A stretch of 64,000 bases of DNA from JAMHWD01 sp035911135. Lineage in GTDB: Bacteria; Pseudomonadota; Alphaproteobacteria; Micavibrionales; Micavibrionaceae. Below are positions 42,999 to 51,800 of this stretch, piece by piece. The stretch covers positions 38,584 to 102,583 of the forward strand of contig JAMHWD010000044.1 in NCBI GenBank assembly GCA_035911135.1, written 5' to 3'. Both the position numbers and the translations under genes were made by a program. A model generated the notes under the pieces. It saw only the letters and a program-made list of their open reading frames with translations, was not told the origin of the DNA and did not search any database. Numbering within the stretch: the first letter of the stretch is position 1; each line of letters opens with the position of its first letter.

Positions 42999-43334
42999 AT
43001 GCCGCATATTATCATCGAATATTCCGATCATCTGCATCTGGATGTCGAAAAACTTACCTTTGAACTGCACCGCGCTCTCTGCGCGCAGCCCACGGTCGTT
43101 GCCGCCGCCGTCAAGACACGCGCCATCCCCGTCAAGGCCAGCGTCGTAGGCGACGGTGAGCAGCAGGATAAAATGATCCATATTGCGCTGAAACTTTTGC
43201 CCGGCCGCGATGATGATTTGCGTAAATCCATGGCGCAGGCTTTGTTCGATACCGCGCGCAAGGTTTCGATTGATGACCGGATTTCGCTATCCGTCGAAAC
43301 GGTTGAACTCCACGCCGCCAGCTACACGAAATAA
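42999..43334 (+). CDS. 5-carboxymethyl-2-hydroxymuconate isomerase-like protein
   Basis: 111 residues. MPHIIIEYSDHL, with Pro at the position of the catalytic proline after Met removal, matches the CHMI (HpaF) family of the tautomerase superfamily, as do the length, the KLLPGRDDDLRK block and the C-terminal LSVETVEL. Classical CHMI acts in homoprotocatechuate breakdown. Here the gene is the first one behind a TPP riboswitch and 42 bp before thiC, and no aromatic-degradation gene is near. A thiamine-linked role is inferred; the substrate is unknown. Confidence 0.88.
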   Translation: MPHIIIEYSDHLHLDVEKLTFELHRALCAQPTVVAAAVKTRAIPVKASVVGDGEQQDKMIHIALKLLPGRDDDLRKSMAQALFDTARKVSIDDRISLSVETVELHAASYTK

Positions 43335-43376
43335 TCCCGTTAAAATATTTTTGAAATAAGGTAAGGAAATTTTCTC

Positions 43377-45137
43377 ATGAAAAATGAAAAGCATGTCTGC
43401 CCGTCAACCACTCATGTCACGCGCGGTGCGCTGACCGGATCGCGCAAAATCTATCTCGGCGATCTCAAGGTTCCGATGCGCGAGATTGCCCTGACCAATG
43501 GCGATAGCATGACGGTCTATGACACATCCGGGCCTTACACGGATGATGCCGTTGAGCTGGATATCATGCGCGGGCTGCCGAAAATCCGCCAGAGCTGGAT
43601 TTTGGGCCGGGGTGATGTGGAGGAAGTTCAGGGCCGCCATGTGCAGCCGATGGATAACGGTTATAAGGACGAGGCTGCGCTGGCGCGGCGCAAGGTCAAG
43701 CACGAAAAATTCCCGGCCAGCCCTGATAAACCGCTGCGTGCCAAACCGGGCAAGAATGTCTCCCAGATGCATTATGCGCGGGCCGGCATCATCACACCGG
43801 AAATGGAATACATCGCCATTCGCGAAAATCAGGCGCGTGAGGCTGTCTATAACAACAAGGGCGGCGAAGGTTTCGGCGCGGTGCTGCCTGATTTTATCAC
43901 CGGCGAATTTGTGCGTTCTGAAATCGCATCGGGCCGCGCGATCATCCCCAACAACATTAATCACCCTGAGTCCGAGCCCATGATTATCGGGCGGAATTTT
44001 CTGGTGAAAATTAATGCCAATATCGGCAACTCTGCCGTGACATCCTCGATCGGTGAGGAAGTTGATAAGATGGTCTGGGCCACAAGATGGGGCGCGGATA
44101 CGATCATGGATCTTAGCACCGGAAAAGATATCCACGACACGCGCGAATGGATCTTGCGGAATTCCCCCGTTCCCGTGGGCACGGTTCCCATTTATCAGGC
44201 CCTTGAAAAAGTCGGCGGCATTGCCGAGGATTTAAGCTGGGATATCTTTAAGGATACGCTGATCGAACAGGCCGAGCAGGGCGTTGATTACTTCACCATC
44301 CACGCCGGGGTGCGCCTGCCTTTCGTGCGCTATACGGCTGACCGGATTACCGGGATTGTTTCGCGCGGCGGGTCGATCATGGCCAAATGGTGCATGGCGC
44401 ATCACAGAGAGTCTTTCCTTTATACGCATTTCGAGGAAATCTGCGACATCATGAAAGCCTACGACGTGGCGTTTTCGCTGGGCGATGGCTTGCGCCCCGG
44501 CGCCATTAAGGACGCCAATGACCGCGCGCAATTCGCCGAGCTGGATACGCTGGGCGAACTGACGCAGATCGCGTGGAAGCATGACGTGCAGACGATGATC
44601 GAGGGGCCGGGCCACGTTCCCATGCACCTCATCAAGGAAAACATGGACAAGCAACTTAAAGCCTGTGCGGAGGCGCCGTTCTACACGCTGGGGCCGCTCA
44701 CCACCGATATCGCGCCGGGTTACGATCATATCACCTCGGCCATCGGGGCCGCACAGATCGGATGGTTCGGCACGGCCATGCTGTGTTATGTGACACCGAA
44801 GGAGCATTTAGGGCTGCCCAACCGCGATGATGTTAAAACCGGCGTGATCACATACAAAATCGCCGCCCATGCCGCGGATCTGGCCAAGGGGCATCCGGGC
44901 GCGCAGCGCCGTGACGATGCCCTGTCACTGGCACGATTTGAGTTCCGGTGGGAGGATCAATTTAACCTCTCCCTCGACCCCGATACGGCGCGCAGCATGC
45001 ATGACGAAACCCTCCCGGCGGAAGCGCATAAACATGCATCGTTTTGTTCCATGTGCGGGCCGAAATTCTGCTCCATGAAAATCACGCAGGATGTAAGGGA
45101 TTTTGTCGCGAGCGAGGATGCGAAGAAGGTGGCTTGA
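43377..45137 (+). CDS. thiC: Phosphomethylpyrimidine synthase ThiC
   Basis: 586 residues. Family blocks include SGPYTDDAVELDIMRGLPKI, MHYARAGIITPEMEYIA, NINHPESEPMIIGR, SSIGEEVDKMVWA, and IEGPGHVPMH. The C-terminal cluster motif is CSMCGPKFCS (CxxCxxxxC), which ligates the [4Fe-4S] cluster for radical SAM chemistry. It converts aminoimidazole ribotide to HMP-phosphate. It is expressed from the TPP-riboswitch transcript. Confidence 0.97.
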   Translation: MKNEKHVCPSTTHVTRGALTGSRKIYLGDLKVPMREIALTNGDSMTVYDTSGPYTDDAVELDIMRGLPKIRQSWILGRGDVEEVQGRHVQPMDNGYKDEAALARRKVKHEKFPASPDKPLRAKPGKNVSQMHYARAGIITPEMEYIAIRENQAREAVYNNKGGEGFGAVLPDFITGEFVRSEIASGRAIIPNNINHPESEPMIIGRNFLVKINANIGNSAVTSSIGEEVDKMVWATRWGADTIMDLSTGKDIHDTREWILRNSPVPVGTVPIYQALEKVGGIAEDLSWDIFKDTLIEQAEQGVDYFTIHAGVRLPFVRYTADRITGIVSRGGSIMAKWCMAHHRESFLYTHFEEICDIMKAYDVAFSLGDGLRPGAIKDANDRAQFAELDTLGELTQIAWKHDVQTMIEGPGHVPMHLIKENMDKQLKACAEAPFYTLGPLTTDIAPGYDHITSAIGAAQIGWFGTAMLCYVTPKEHLGLPNRDDVKTGVITYKIAAHAADLAKGHPGAQRRDDALSLARFEFRWEDQFNLSLDPDTARSMHDETLPAEAHKHASFCSMCGPKFCSMKITQDVRDFVASEDAKKVA

Positions 45138-45148
45138 TCATCCATAAA

Positions 45149-45170
45149 CCCTCTCCCCATGGGGAGAGGG
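45149..45170. repeat. Palindrome after thiC
   Basis: CCCTCTCCCC and GGGGAGAGGG are perfect 10-bp arms around AT, followed by a GC-rich direct echo (GCAGGGTGAGGGGG). This is a widespread intergenic repeat type. It could end thiC transcripts but lacks a T-run. Confidence 0.7.
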
Positions 45171-45207
45171 CAGGGTGAGGGGGATCGTTATCGGGTAATC
45201 ATATAAT

Positions 45208-45341
45208 GTCACCCCCGCGCAGGCGGGGGTCTGGCTTTTTAACCACAAAGACGCGAAGTTTTTTACATCGTCATTGCGAGGCGCGGAGCGACGTGGCAAT
45301 CCATTTTTAAACCACGAAGTCACGAAGGACACGAAGTTTTA
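45208..45341. repeat. Left repeat cluster of the Abi island (modules A, B', C, B)
   Basis: Module A (45208-45240) is a GTCACCCCCGCGCAGGCGGG-type palindrome. B' (45241-45264) is a partial AACCACAAAGACGCGAAG copy. C (45270-45303) is the GTCATTGCGAGG...GGCAATCCA repeat. B (45304-45341) is AACCACGAAG-x-CACGAAGGACACGAAG. All three full modules recur in inverted orientation on the right side of the Abi gene. The 324-bp stretch after thiC holds only these repeats and an AT-rich promoter region. Confidence 0.85.
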
Positions 45342-45461
45342 CGAATCTGTGCGTTACCCTTCCGCCCGTCATTGCACGGCCTGTTCGTGCAATTCAGAAT
45401 CGGTTTAAGGTTTCATATTTTGGTTAAATTAAATATTTTATGATGATAGAGAGTAGATTGG

Positions 45462-46289
45462 ATGCCAGATAAGCAAAAAAATAAAAAGTTGGAATTCATA
45501 AAAATTTGGTCTCCGCTATTAGTAATTATTTTTTGGTTATTAAATTTGGCCACGGTTCTCTATTTTGGAAATTTTAAAGAAAGTGGAGTATTCGGAGATA
45601 CATTTGGCGCGGTAAATGCGCTTTTTTCAGGGCTTGCATTTGCAGGCCTTATATATGCAATTTTATTGCAACAAGAAGAGCTTTCTTTGCAAAGAAATGA
45701 ATTGCGTCTTACAAGAGAAGAGTTTTCCTCTCAGAATAAAACACTAGCAAAGCAGAGATTTGAAAATACATTTTTTAACATGCTGTCTCTGCATAATGAA
45801 ATTGTGGATGCTGTAAAAACGATTTCTGCCTTTTCTTCAAATTCTATAGCTGGAAGAGACTGTTTTTTAAGTTTTTATGAAGTTCTACTTAGGCAATGGA
45901 ATATAAGAGATAACCCTAATTATCGTCGTGCAGATTCTCTAAAATTAGAAACGCCTGAAGACATATATGCTTACATTTATAAGAAAAATCTATCTAAAAA
46001 GATCGGTCATTATTTTAGAAATTTATACAGAATATTTGTATTCATTGATGAGAGTGACATCGAAGATAAAAATTTTTATGCTAAAATAATAAGGGCACAG
46101 CTTTCTGATCATGAATTACTCATTCTATTTTATAATTGTTTTTATTTTGAATTGGGAAAAAATTTTCAACAATATGCCATCAAGTATGAAATTTTTGATA
46201 ATATTCAAAAAGATAAACTTCTTCATCCTAGTCATTTTGATGTTTTGTCAAAAGAGCCGGATCCCCGCCTTTGCGGGGATGACGGTTGA
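45462..46289 (+). CDS. Putative phage abortive infection protein
   Basis: 275 residues, markedly AT-rich against its neighbours, with codons ending mostly in A or T. Two N-terminal membrane helices (about residues 18-37 and 52-70) are followed by EELSLQRNELRLTREEFSSQ and QRFENTFFNMLSLHNEIVD, the typical blocks of the PF16872-like putative phage abortive infection family. The remaining part is helical and cytoplasmic. Residues 264-275 (EPDPRLCGDDG with preceding Lys) are translated from repeat module A, so the native C-terminus has been replaced. The gene was probably acquired horizontally. Confidence 0.82.
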   Translation: MPDKQKNKKLEFIKIWSPLLVIIFWLLNLATVLYFGNFKESGVFGDTFGAVNALFSGLAFAGLIYAILLQQEELSLQRNELRLTREEFSSQNKTLAKQRFENTFFNMLSLHNEIVDAVKTISAFSSNSIAGRDCFLSFYEVLLRQWNIRDNPNYRRADSLKLETPEDIYAYIYKKNLSKKIGHYFRNLYRIFVFIDESDIEDKNFYAKIIRAQLSDHELLILFYNCFYFELGKNFQQYAIKYEIFDNIQKDKLLHPSHFDVLSKEPDPRLCGDDG

Positions 46290-46444
46290 AGGAAGGGCGC
46301 ATAAAAACCTTCGTGTCCTTCGTGGCTTCGTGGTTAAAATTTTAGGGCGGATCAGGCATTGCTGCGCGTAAAATTTTTAAGGCGATAGTATTTCTAGATT
46401 GCTTCGCGGAGTTTACCCCCTTGAAGAAGGGGGCTCGCAATGAC
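46250..46444. repeat. Right repeat cluster of the Abi island (inverted A, B, C)
   Basis: A (46250-46283, GGATCCCCGCCTTTGCGGGG core), B (46302-46339, CCTTCGTGTCCTTCGTGG core) and C (46397-46444) are inverted relative to their left partners. C carries an internal insertion with its own hairpin (CCCCCTT-GAAG-AAGGGGG). Module A overlaps the last codons of the Abi gene. Confidence 0.85.
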
Positions 46445-46479
46445 AAGATGGGCGGTGCGATAAATTGAAAGATTTCCCC

Positions 46480-46773
46480 ATGACCCCCACCGATCACGAC
46501 TCTGACGACAACGACCACTCCCTCCCGCAATTTTCGCATACGGGGAAGGAAGCCGATAGCGATCTCAATGCCCTTGTGATAAAGGCCATCACATCCGACT
46601 GGCAAAACATCACTGGCGTGATGTCGGCGGTGTTTGACGATCCGGCTTTCAACAAAAACCGTTATAACGCGCAGGATGTGGCCGAATGCATTTATGTGCT
46701 AGTGGATTCGGGCCAAATAGACGTGCAGGGCAATATGCGCCGCTGGCGCGAGGGGCAGATCAAGCGCAAATGA
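46480..46773 (+). CDS. Small hypothetical protein
   Basis: 97 residues starting MTPTDHDSDDNDHS; a TTG 15 bp upstream is an alternative start. An acidic, His-rich N-terminal tail leads to a compact helical part ending in YVLVDSGQIDVQGNMRRWRE, which resembles the C-terminal end of DUF3658 proteins. It starts 36 bp after repeat C, just outside the Abi island. The function is unknown. Confidence 0.6.
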   Translation: MTPTDHDSDDNDHSLPQFSHTGKEADSDLNALVIKAITSDWQNITGVMSAVFDDPAFNKNRYNAQDVAECIYVLVDSGQIDVQGNMRRWREGQIKRK

Positions 46774-46936
46774 GTTGCGAGGCGCAAGGTTCAAGGTTCA
46801 AGATTCAAGAGTTAAGATAATCTTGACCGGGCGGGAAAATTATAGGACTATATTCCTTTCTTTGTGAGGGTGAACCGAGCGGGTCCGTTCACAGGGATAA
46901 TTTAAAAACGAACTGAACAAAAAGGATGTTAAGTCA

Positions 46937-47233
46937 TTGAAAATGCTGATGCGCCGAACAAAAAAATCGAAAACGCAATATCGAACTGAACAAAAGCCTG
47001 GAAAGGTCTTGCTGGCTGCGGCTTTGGCGATGGTGCTCCTGGCCGGGTGCTCTACGGCGGATAACCGGGAAATCAGACGGCCATCGGGCAGTGCCTCGAA
47101 AATGAGCTCGGACACGCTTTGTTATCGTTATGCCTATGCGAAAACGGATGGCGATATCGCGGCCGAGGTCCGGGCGCGGGGCCTTGATTGCGCGGCGATG
47201 CTGGGGGTGGATGATCCATCCGGCGGGTATTAG
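46937..47233 (+). CDS. Small hypothetical lipoprotein
   Basis: 98 residues. TTG at 46937 is supported by AAAGGA 10 bp upstream; an ATG two codons later lacks spacing. A basic N-terminus (RRTKKSKTQYRTEQKPGK) precedes a hydrophobic stretch and lipobox LAGC. The mature part of about 60 residues has two Cys and a repeated short-helix look (LCYRYAYAKTDGDIAAEVRA, then GLDCAAM). No family is named. Confidence 0.72.
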   Translation: MKMLMRRTKKSKTQYRTEQKPGKVLLAAALAMVLLAGCSTADNREIRRPSGSASKMSSDTLCYRYAYAKTDGDIAAEVRARGLDCAAMLGVDDPSGGY

Positions 47234-47273
47234 GAAATTTGTATTTTGGTGCAAGGCTGTCTATAAACAGGTC

Positions 47274-47317
47274 TTGACAGGAAGGGCGCGTTTTATAATA
47301 AGTGTTATAAAGTAACA
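47274..47317 (+). promoter_or_regulatory. Promoter elements with a Zur-like box
   Basis: TTGACA (47274-47279) and TATAAT (47294-47299) are present, though only 14 bp apart. TGTTATAAAGTAACA (47303-47317) starts 4 bp after the -10 and has perfect TGTTA/TAACA arms, as in the two boxes at 26521 and 26549. It lies 25 bp before the CaCA exchanger start. Confidence 0.6.
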
Positions 47318-47341
47318 TAAAGAGCGCTGCGTAATATTACT

Positions 47342-48841
47342 ATGAGTGAACATCATCACGACCACGATCATGACCACAAAAAAGCCAAAACGCCGGTTAT
47401 TTTTGGCGCGGCTTCTGCACCCATCAATGACAATAAACCCAAGGCGCCTGTTTTTGATTTTCCTTCTGCCGCATCTGTAACGGCTCTGATGGCGGCGCAG
47501 AATAAAACGCCGCAATTTACTGTGCCGAAATTTGAACCCCCGCCCGCCCCGAAAAGCCGCATGAGACGCGCATGGGATGCGGTGAAGGGGTTTGCCCATG
47601 ATTACAAAAAGCCGCTCATCTGGGCGGGGTCGGCGGCGCTGGCGGCGGGGTCTGCTGCGGTGAATACCGATCTGGCATTGCCGGCGCTTCTGGTGCTGGG
47701 GACGGCGGCGGGTTACCTGATGCACCAGACCAGCGATTTTGCCATGGCCGATCTGGAACGTTATGGGCAGAAGAAGAAAATCTCGCCCATATCACTCGGC
47801 GTGCTGGGCGGGATGATCCATACGGCCAATGAATTTCTGGTCTCGATGATGGCCCTGCGGCAAGGATCGCCGGATCTGGCGATCTCCAATATCGTGGGCG
47901 GGTCGATTGCCCATACCATGCTGGTGCTGGGCGCTTCGGCCGCGATTGCCGGGATTGGCAAGGGCACGGGGCTGGGCTGGAAATTCAATACAGGCGTATT
48001 TGCCGGATCGACCGGGATTTTCGGCGCGCAGATTTTATCGGGTGAATTCTCCGCCCCGGCCGGTGCTGTAATGGCGGCATCCGGGCTTTATTATTTGTGG
48101 CGGCGCACGCGCGGCGGCGAAGTTCACGATCATCATGAACATGGGCATCACGATCATGCTCACGCACATGATGAAGCCGGGGAATCCGAGCCGCATTTCC
48201 ATGTGCATGGCGGGGATTGCTGCGCGCATGGGCATGATCATTCCTCCACGCCGGCTGAGGAAAAACGCGCGCCGTGGAAGGACTTTGCTTCTGCCGGGGC
48301 TTCGCTGGCGGCGTTGATTGCAGTTTCCGATGTTCTGGTGAAACAGATTCTGGATACCGCCGATGAACATGGGATATCGCACACGGCGATGGGTCTAAGC
48401 GTAGCGGCGCTGGCCACCACCATGCCGGAGATGATCATGACGGTCAAAGCCGCCATCCGCAAGAAATCCGAATTCGCGCTGGGCAATGTCATGGGCTGTA
48501 ACATCACCAATACGCTGGTGGTGGGCGGTATTGTTGCCGGGCTTGGCGCTTTGGGCGGGCAGGCCGTGGAAATCCCGGCGGCGCTTAAAACCGATACGCT
48601 TGAGGGCATGGTCAATATTGGCATGTTTCTGGGTGGCACGGCGCTGGCTTGTCTGGCGTTGGTGGCGCAAAAAGGCGAGATCAAGCGCTGGCAGGGGGCG
48701 GCGGCTGTGGCACTTTATATTGGATATCTGGCCTCGATGCCGATTATCGGAAACGGGCATGCGCTGATTCATTCGCATGAAGAACCCAAACAGCAGATCG
48801 AGGATCTCAATCCGTCATTGCCGACACTGTCCTTTGATTGA
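47342..48841 (+). CDS. Histidine-rich CaCA-superfamily cation exchanger
   Basis: 499 residues. A His/Asp-rich N-terminus (MSEHHHDHDHDHKK) leads, after a Pro-rich cytoplasmic segment of about 75 residues, to membrane helices. The first alpha repeat has NEFLVSMMALRQGSPDLAIS with NIVGGSIAHTMLVLG, and the second has TTMPEMIMTVKAAIRKKSEF with LGNVMGCNITNTLVVGG, the GNxxGxNxxN signature of Na+/Ca2+ or H+/cation exchangers. Between the two halves lies a loop (about residues 260-305) packed with His plus a Cys pair (GGDCCAHGHDH). The His loops and the Zur-like box upstream suggest zinc as substrate. Direction of transport is not decided. Confidence 0.88.
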   Translation: MSEHHHDHDHDHKKAKTPVIFGAASAPINDNKPKAPVFDFPSAASVTALMAAQNKTPQFTVPKFEPPPAPKSRMRRAWDAVKGFAHDYKKPLIWAGSAALAAGSAAVNTDLALPALLVLGTAAGYLMHQTSDFAMADLERYGQKKKISPISLGVLGGMIHTANEFLVSMMALRQGSPDLAISNIVGGSIAHTMLVLGASAAIAGIGKGTGLGWKFNTGVFAGSTGIFGAQILSGEFSAPAGAVMAASGLYYLWRRTRGGEVHDHHEHGHHDHAHAHDEAGESEPHFHVHGGDCCAHGHDHSSTPAEEKRAPWKDFASAGASLAALIAVSDVLVKQILDTADEHGISHTAMGLSVAALATTMPEMIMTVKAAIRKKSEFALGNVMGCNITNTLVVGGIVAGLGALGGQAVEIPAALKTDTLEGMVNIGMFLGGTALACLALVAQKGEIKRWQGAAAVALYIGYLASMPIIGNGHALIHSHEEPKQQIEDLNPSLPTLSFD

Positions 48842-48940
48842 TTTTCCTTGAGCATAAGACTCTAAAACTATCTGGACAGTGCGGGAATCTCTGGTATATC
48901 TCAATAAACAATAACTTTGAGAATCAGGGCTTTCATTATC

Positions 48941-50047
48941 ATGAAACATACTCCCTTGCATGCTTTGCATGTAAAGCTTGGCGCAAAAATGGGCGAGTTC
49001 GCCGGATATGACATGCCGCTGTATTACGGCGAAGGTGTCATCAAGGAACATGAATGGGTTCGCTCCCATGCCGGGCTGTTTGATGTGTCCCATATGGGGC
49101 AGATTACCCTGCAGGGTGAAGGTGTGGCGCAGTTTCTGGAATCTCTCACGCCATCCGATTTTCAGAATAAGAAACCCGGCCGCGCGCAATATACGGTGCT
49201 GCTGAACGAGGCAGGCGGCATTGTCGATGACCTGATTATCACCCGCGTGGACGAGGACAAGTTCTTCGCCGTGATCAATGCGGGCTGCAAGGAAAAGGAT
49301 ATTGAATGGATCAAGGAGAGAATGCCCGATAGCATCCGCATGATCCGTCATGATGACCGCGCATTGCTGGCGCTGCAGGGCGGTTGGTCCGAGCGCGTGT
49401 TGCACGAGATACTGGGCGTTGAGGCGCATGAGCTTCCCTATATGCATATGATGAGCGCAGAGGCGCCGGATGGTAGTGAGATGTTCGTCAGCCGTCTGGG
49501 TTATACCGGCGAGGATGGTTTTGAGCTGAGCGTTTATAATGAGCTGGCCGAGGAAGTCATGGAAAAGCTGCTGACGCATTCCGTGGTAAAACCGATTGGT
49601 CTGGCCGCGCGGGATTCGCTGCGTCTTGAGATGGGATATGCGCTTTACGGGCATGATATCAATGCCGAGACTTCGCCGGTTGAGGCCGGAATTTCATGGG
49701 TGATCTCCAAGACAACATCCGGCTATCCCGCTTATGAGCGCATCCAAAAAGAGCTGAACGACGGAACGTCCCGCAAGCTGGTGGGTGTGAAGCTGCTGGA
49801 TAAGGGCGTGGCGCGCGAGGGCGCGGAATTGCGCGATGAGCAGGACAAGGTTATCGGCGCGTTGACCAGCGGCGGGTTTTCACCGTCCTTGAAAGAATCG
49901 ATCGGTCAGGGTTACATCGAAACGAAATACGCGAATACCGGTACGAAAATCTTCGTCAATGTGCGCGGCAAGAATATCCCGGCGCAGGTTGAGGCCATGC
50001 CGTTCCGCCCGGCGCGGACCAAATCCATGAAGAAAAAAGCAGCATAA
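48941..50047 (+). CDS. gcvT: Glycine cleavage system T protein
   Basis: 368 residues from the ATG at 48941. MGEFAGYDMPLYYGEGVIKE and HAGLFDVSHMGQ are the GcvT N-terminal signature; GYTGEDGFELSV and GLAARDSLRLEMG are folate- and substrate-binding blocks. It transfers the methylene group from aminomethyl-lipoyl GcvH to tetrahydrofolate. No glycine riboswitch is visible in the 99-bp upstream gap. First gene of the gcvT-H-PA cluster. Confidence 0.96.
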   Translation: MKHTPLHALHVKLGAKMGEFAGYDMPLYYGEGVIKEHEWVRSHAGLFDVSHMGQITLQGEGVAQFLESLTPSDFQNKKPGRAQYTVLLNEAGGIVDDLIITRVDEDKFFAVINAGCKEKDIEWIKERMPDSIRMIRHDDRALLALQGGWSERVLHEILGVEAHELPYMHMMSAEAPDGSEMFVSRLGYTGEDGFELSVYNELAEEVMEKLLTHSVVKPIGLAARDSLRLEMGYALYGHDINAETSPVEAGISWVISKTTSGYPAYERIQKELNDGTSRKLVGVKLLDKGVAREGAELRDEQDKVIGALTSGGFSPSLKESIGQGYIETKYANTGTKIFVNVRGKNIPAQVEAMPFRPARTKSMKKKAA

Positions 50048-50080
50048 TTTTAAATTTAAATTCTTAAGGAGCAAAATAAA

Positions 50081-50455
50081 ATGGCACAATTAAAATTCAC
50101 AAAAGACCATGAATGCGTTTATGTTGATGGCGATATCGCATGGGTCGGCATCACGAAATACGCGCAGGAAGCTTTGGGCGATCTGGTGTATGTCGAACTG
50201 CCGGAAGTTGGCAAGAAAATCGGCAAGAAAGACAGTTTCGCCGTTGTTGAATCTGTAAAAACCGCCGCTGATGTTTATTCGCCTGTTGATGGTGAAGTGA
50301 TCGAGGCCAATGACAATATGCCCAATGATCTGGAGATGATCACCAAGCCCCTGAACGAAGGCGGATGGATTGCCAAGATCAAGATGACCAATCCGGGCCA
50401 GCTGGCCGAGTTGATGGATGAGCCTGCATACCAGTCGTATTTGAAGACGCTTTAA
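50081..50455 (+). CDS. gcvH: Glycine cleavage system H protein
   Basis: 124 residues. The lipoylated Lys lies in VVESVKTAADVYSP. GITKYAQEALGDLVYVELP and the C-terminal GGWIAKIKM are conserved. It shuttles the aminomethyl group between P, T and L proteins. AAGGAGC lies 8 bp before the ATG. Confidence 0.97.
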   Translation: MAQLKFTKDHECVYVDGDIAWVGITKYAQEALGDLVYVELPEVGKKIGKKDSFAVVESVKTAADVYSPVDGEVIEANDNMPNDLEMITKPLNEGGWIAKIKMTNPGQLAELMDEPAYQSYLKTL

Positions 50456-50494
50456 TCAAAGACAAGCAGGAAACAAGCAGGAAAGAAACCCGAT

Positions 50495-51775
50495 ATGCGT
50501 TATTTGCCCCAGACTCAAAAATCCCGCGAAGCCATGCTGGCCAAGGCGGGTTATAAATCGGTGGATGATCTGTTTCGTGATGTGCCGAAACAGGCCTTCG
50601 TGAAGGGCTTGCCGAATTTGCCATTGCATCAGGGCGAGTTGGAGGTTGAGCGTTATTTATCGGGTTACGCCAACCAGAATACGCATGCAGGATCCGCGCC
50701 GTTTTTTCTGGGCGCGGGATGTTACTATCATCATGTCCCTTCGACCGTTGATTACATCATCCAGCGTTCGGAATTTCTGACCGCCTATACGCCGTACCAG
50801 CCGGAAATCGCGCAAGGCACGCTGCAGATGATTTTCGAATTTCAGACTTTCATCGCGCAGTTGACCGGGCAGGATGTAGCCAATGCTTCGCTTTATGACG
50901 GTGCAACAGCCGCCACCGAGGCCGCATTGATGGCGCAGCGCGTGACCAAGCGCCGCAAGATTGCCATTGGTAATGCGCTAAATCCTGATTACCGCGCGGT
51001 GCTGGAAACCTATATGAGCAATTTTGACGATGTCGAGATTGTTGATGGCGCGCCCGATGAAACATGCGCCTGCGTGATCGTGCAATCGCCGGATTTCTTC
51101 GGCAATGTTCATGCCTATAAAAAATTCCGCGAGGATTGCGACAAGACCGGCGCATTGCTGATTGTTGTGGTGAATGAAATTATTTCATTGGGCCTGCTGC
51201 CTGCGCCTGATGTGGCCGATATTGTCTGCGGCGAGGCGCAAAGCATTGGTCTGGCCATGAGCTTTGGCGGACCGCATTTGGGCTTTTTTGCCTGTAATGA
51301 AAAATACCTGCGTCAGATGCCGGGGCGTCTTTGCGGCATGACGGAAGATGCCGATGGGCGGCGCGGATTTGTCCTGACCCTTTCCACGCGCGAGCAGCAT
51401 ATCCGCCGCGACAAGGCGACATCCAATATTTGCACGAACCAGGGTCTTTGCGCCTTGGCCTTTACCGTGCATATGTCGCTGCTGGGTGAAAATGGTTTCC
51501 GCGATCTGGCCCGTTTGAATCATGAATCGGCGATACGTCTTGCGGATGCGCTCTCAAAAGTAAAAGGCGTGAAAGTTCTGAACGAGACATTCTTTAATGA
51601 ATTCCGGATCGAGATGACAAAACCATCCGGCATGGTTCTGGCTGCACTGGCAGAGCGCGGCATCATCGGCGGTTACGCGCTGGAGGGGAATCAGTTGCTG
51701 GTTGCGGCCACGGAAATGACCACGGCAGAAAATATCACGCAGTTGTGTGATGCTTTGGGTGAGCTTCTGGCGTGA
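50495..51775 (+). CDS. gcvPA: Glycine dehydrogenase (decarboxylating) subunit 1
   Basis: 426 residues corresponding to the N-terminal half of a full GcvP. Family blocks: GAGCYYHHVPSTVDYI, TAYTPYQPEIAQGTLQ, NASLYDGATAATEA, GLAMSFGGPHLG. It lacks the PLP Lys, which is in subunit 2. The split PA/PB form is usual for many alphaproteobacteria and Gram-positives. Unlike in most gcv operons the partner gene does not follow directly: a 367-bp gap with an antisense gene intervenes. Confidence 0.96.
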   Translation: MRYLPQTQKSREAMLAKAGYKSVDDLFRDVPKQAFVKGLPNLPLHQGELEVERYLSGYANQNTHAGSAPFFLGAGCYYHHVPSTVDYIIQRSEFLTAYTPYQPEIAQGTLQMIFEFQTFIAQLTGQDVANASLYDGATAATEAALMAQRVTKRRKIAIGNALNPDYRAVLETYMSNFDDVEIVDGAPDETCACVIVQSPDFFGNVHAYKKFREDCDKTGALLIVVVNEIISLGLLPAPDVADIVCGEAQSIGLAMSFGGPHLGFFACNEKYLRQMPGRLCGMTEDADGRRGFVLTLSTREQHIRRDKATSNICTNQGLCALAFTVHMSLLGENGFRDLARLNHESAIRLADALSKVKGVKVLNETFFNEFRIEMTKPSGMVLAALAERGIIGGYALEGNQLLVAATEMTTAENITQLCDALGELLA

Positions 51776-51800
51776 TGAGAATTTTTTCTGTCCATAAAGA

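Noticed and set aside
45138..45461. CRISPR-like array after thiC
   Set aside because: The repeats are three unlike modules without regular spacers, each recurring once in inverted form; they are dispersed intergenic repeats.
48842..48940. Possible glycine riboswitch before gcvT
   Set aside because: The conserved aptamer segments of glycine riboswitches are not present.
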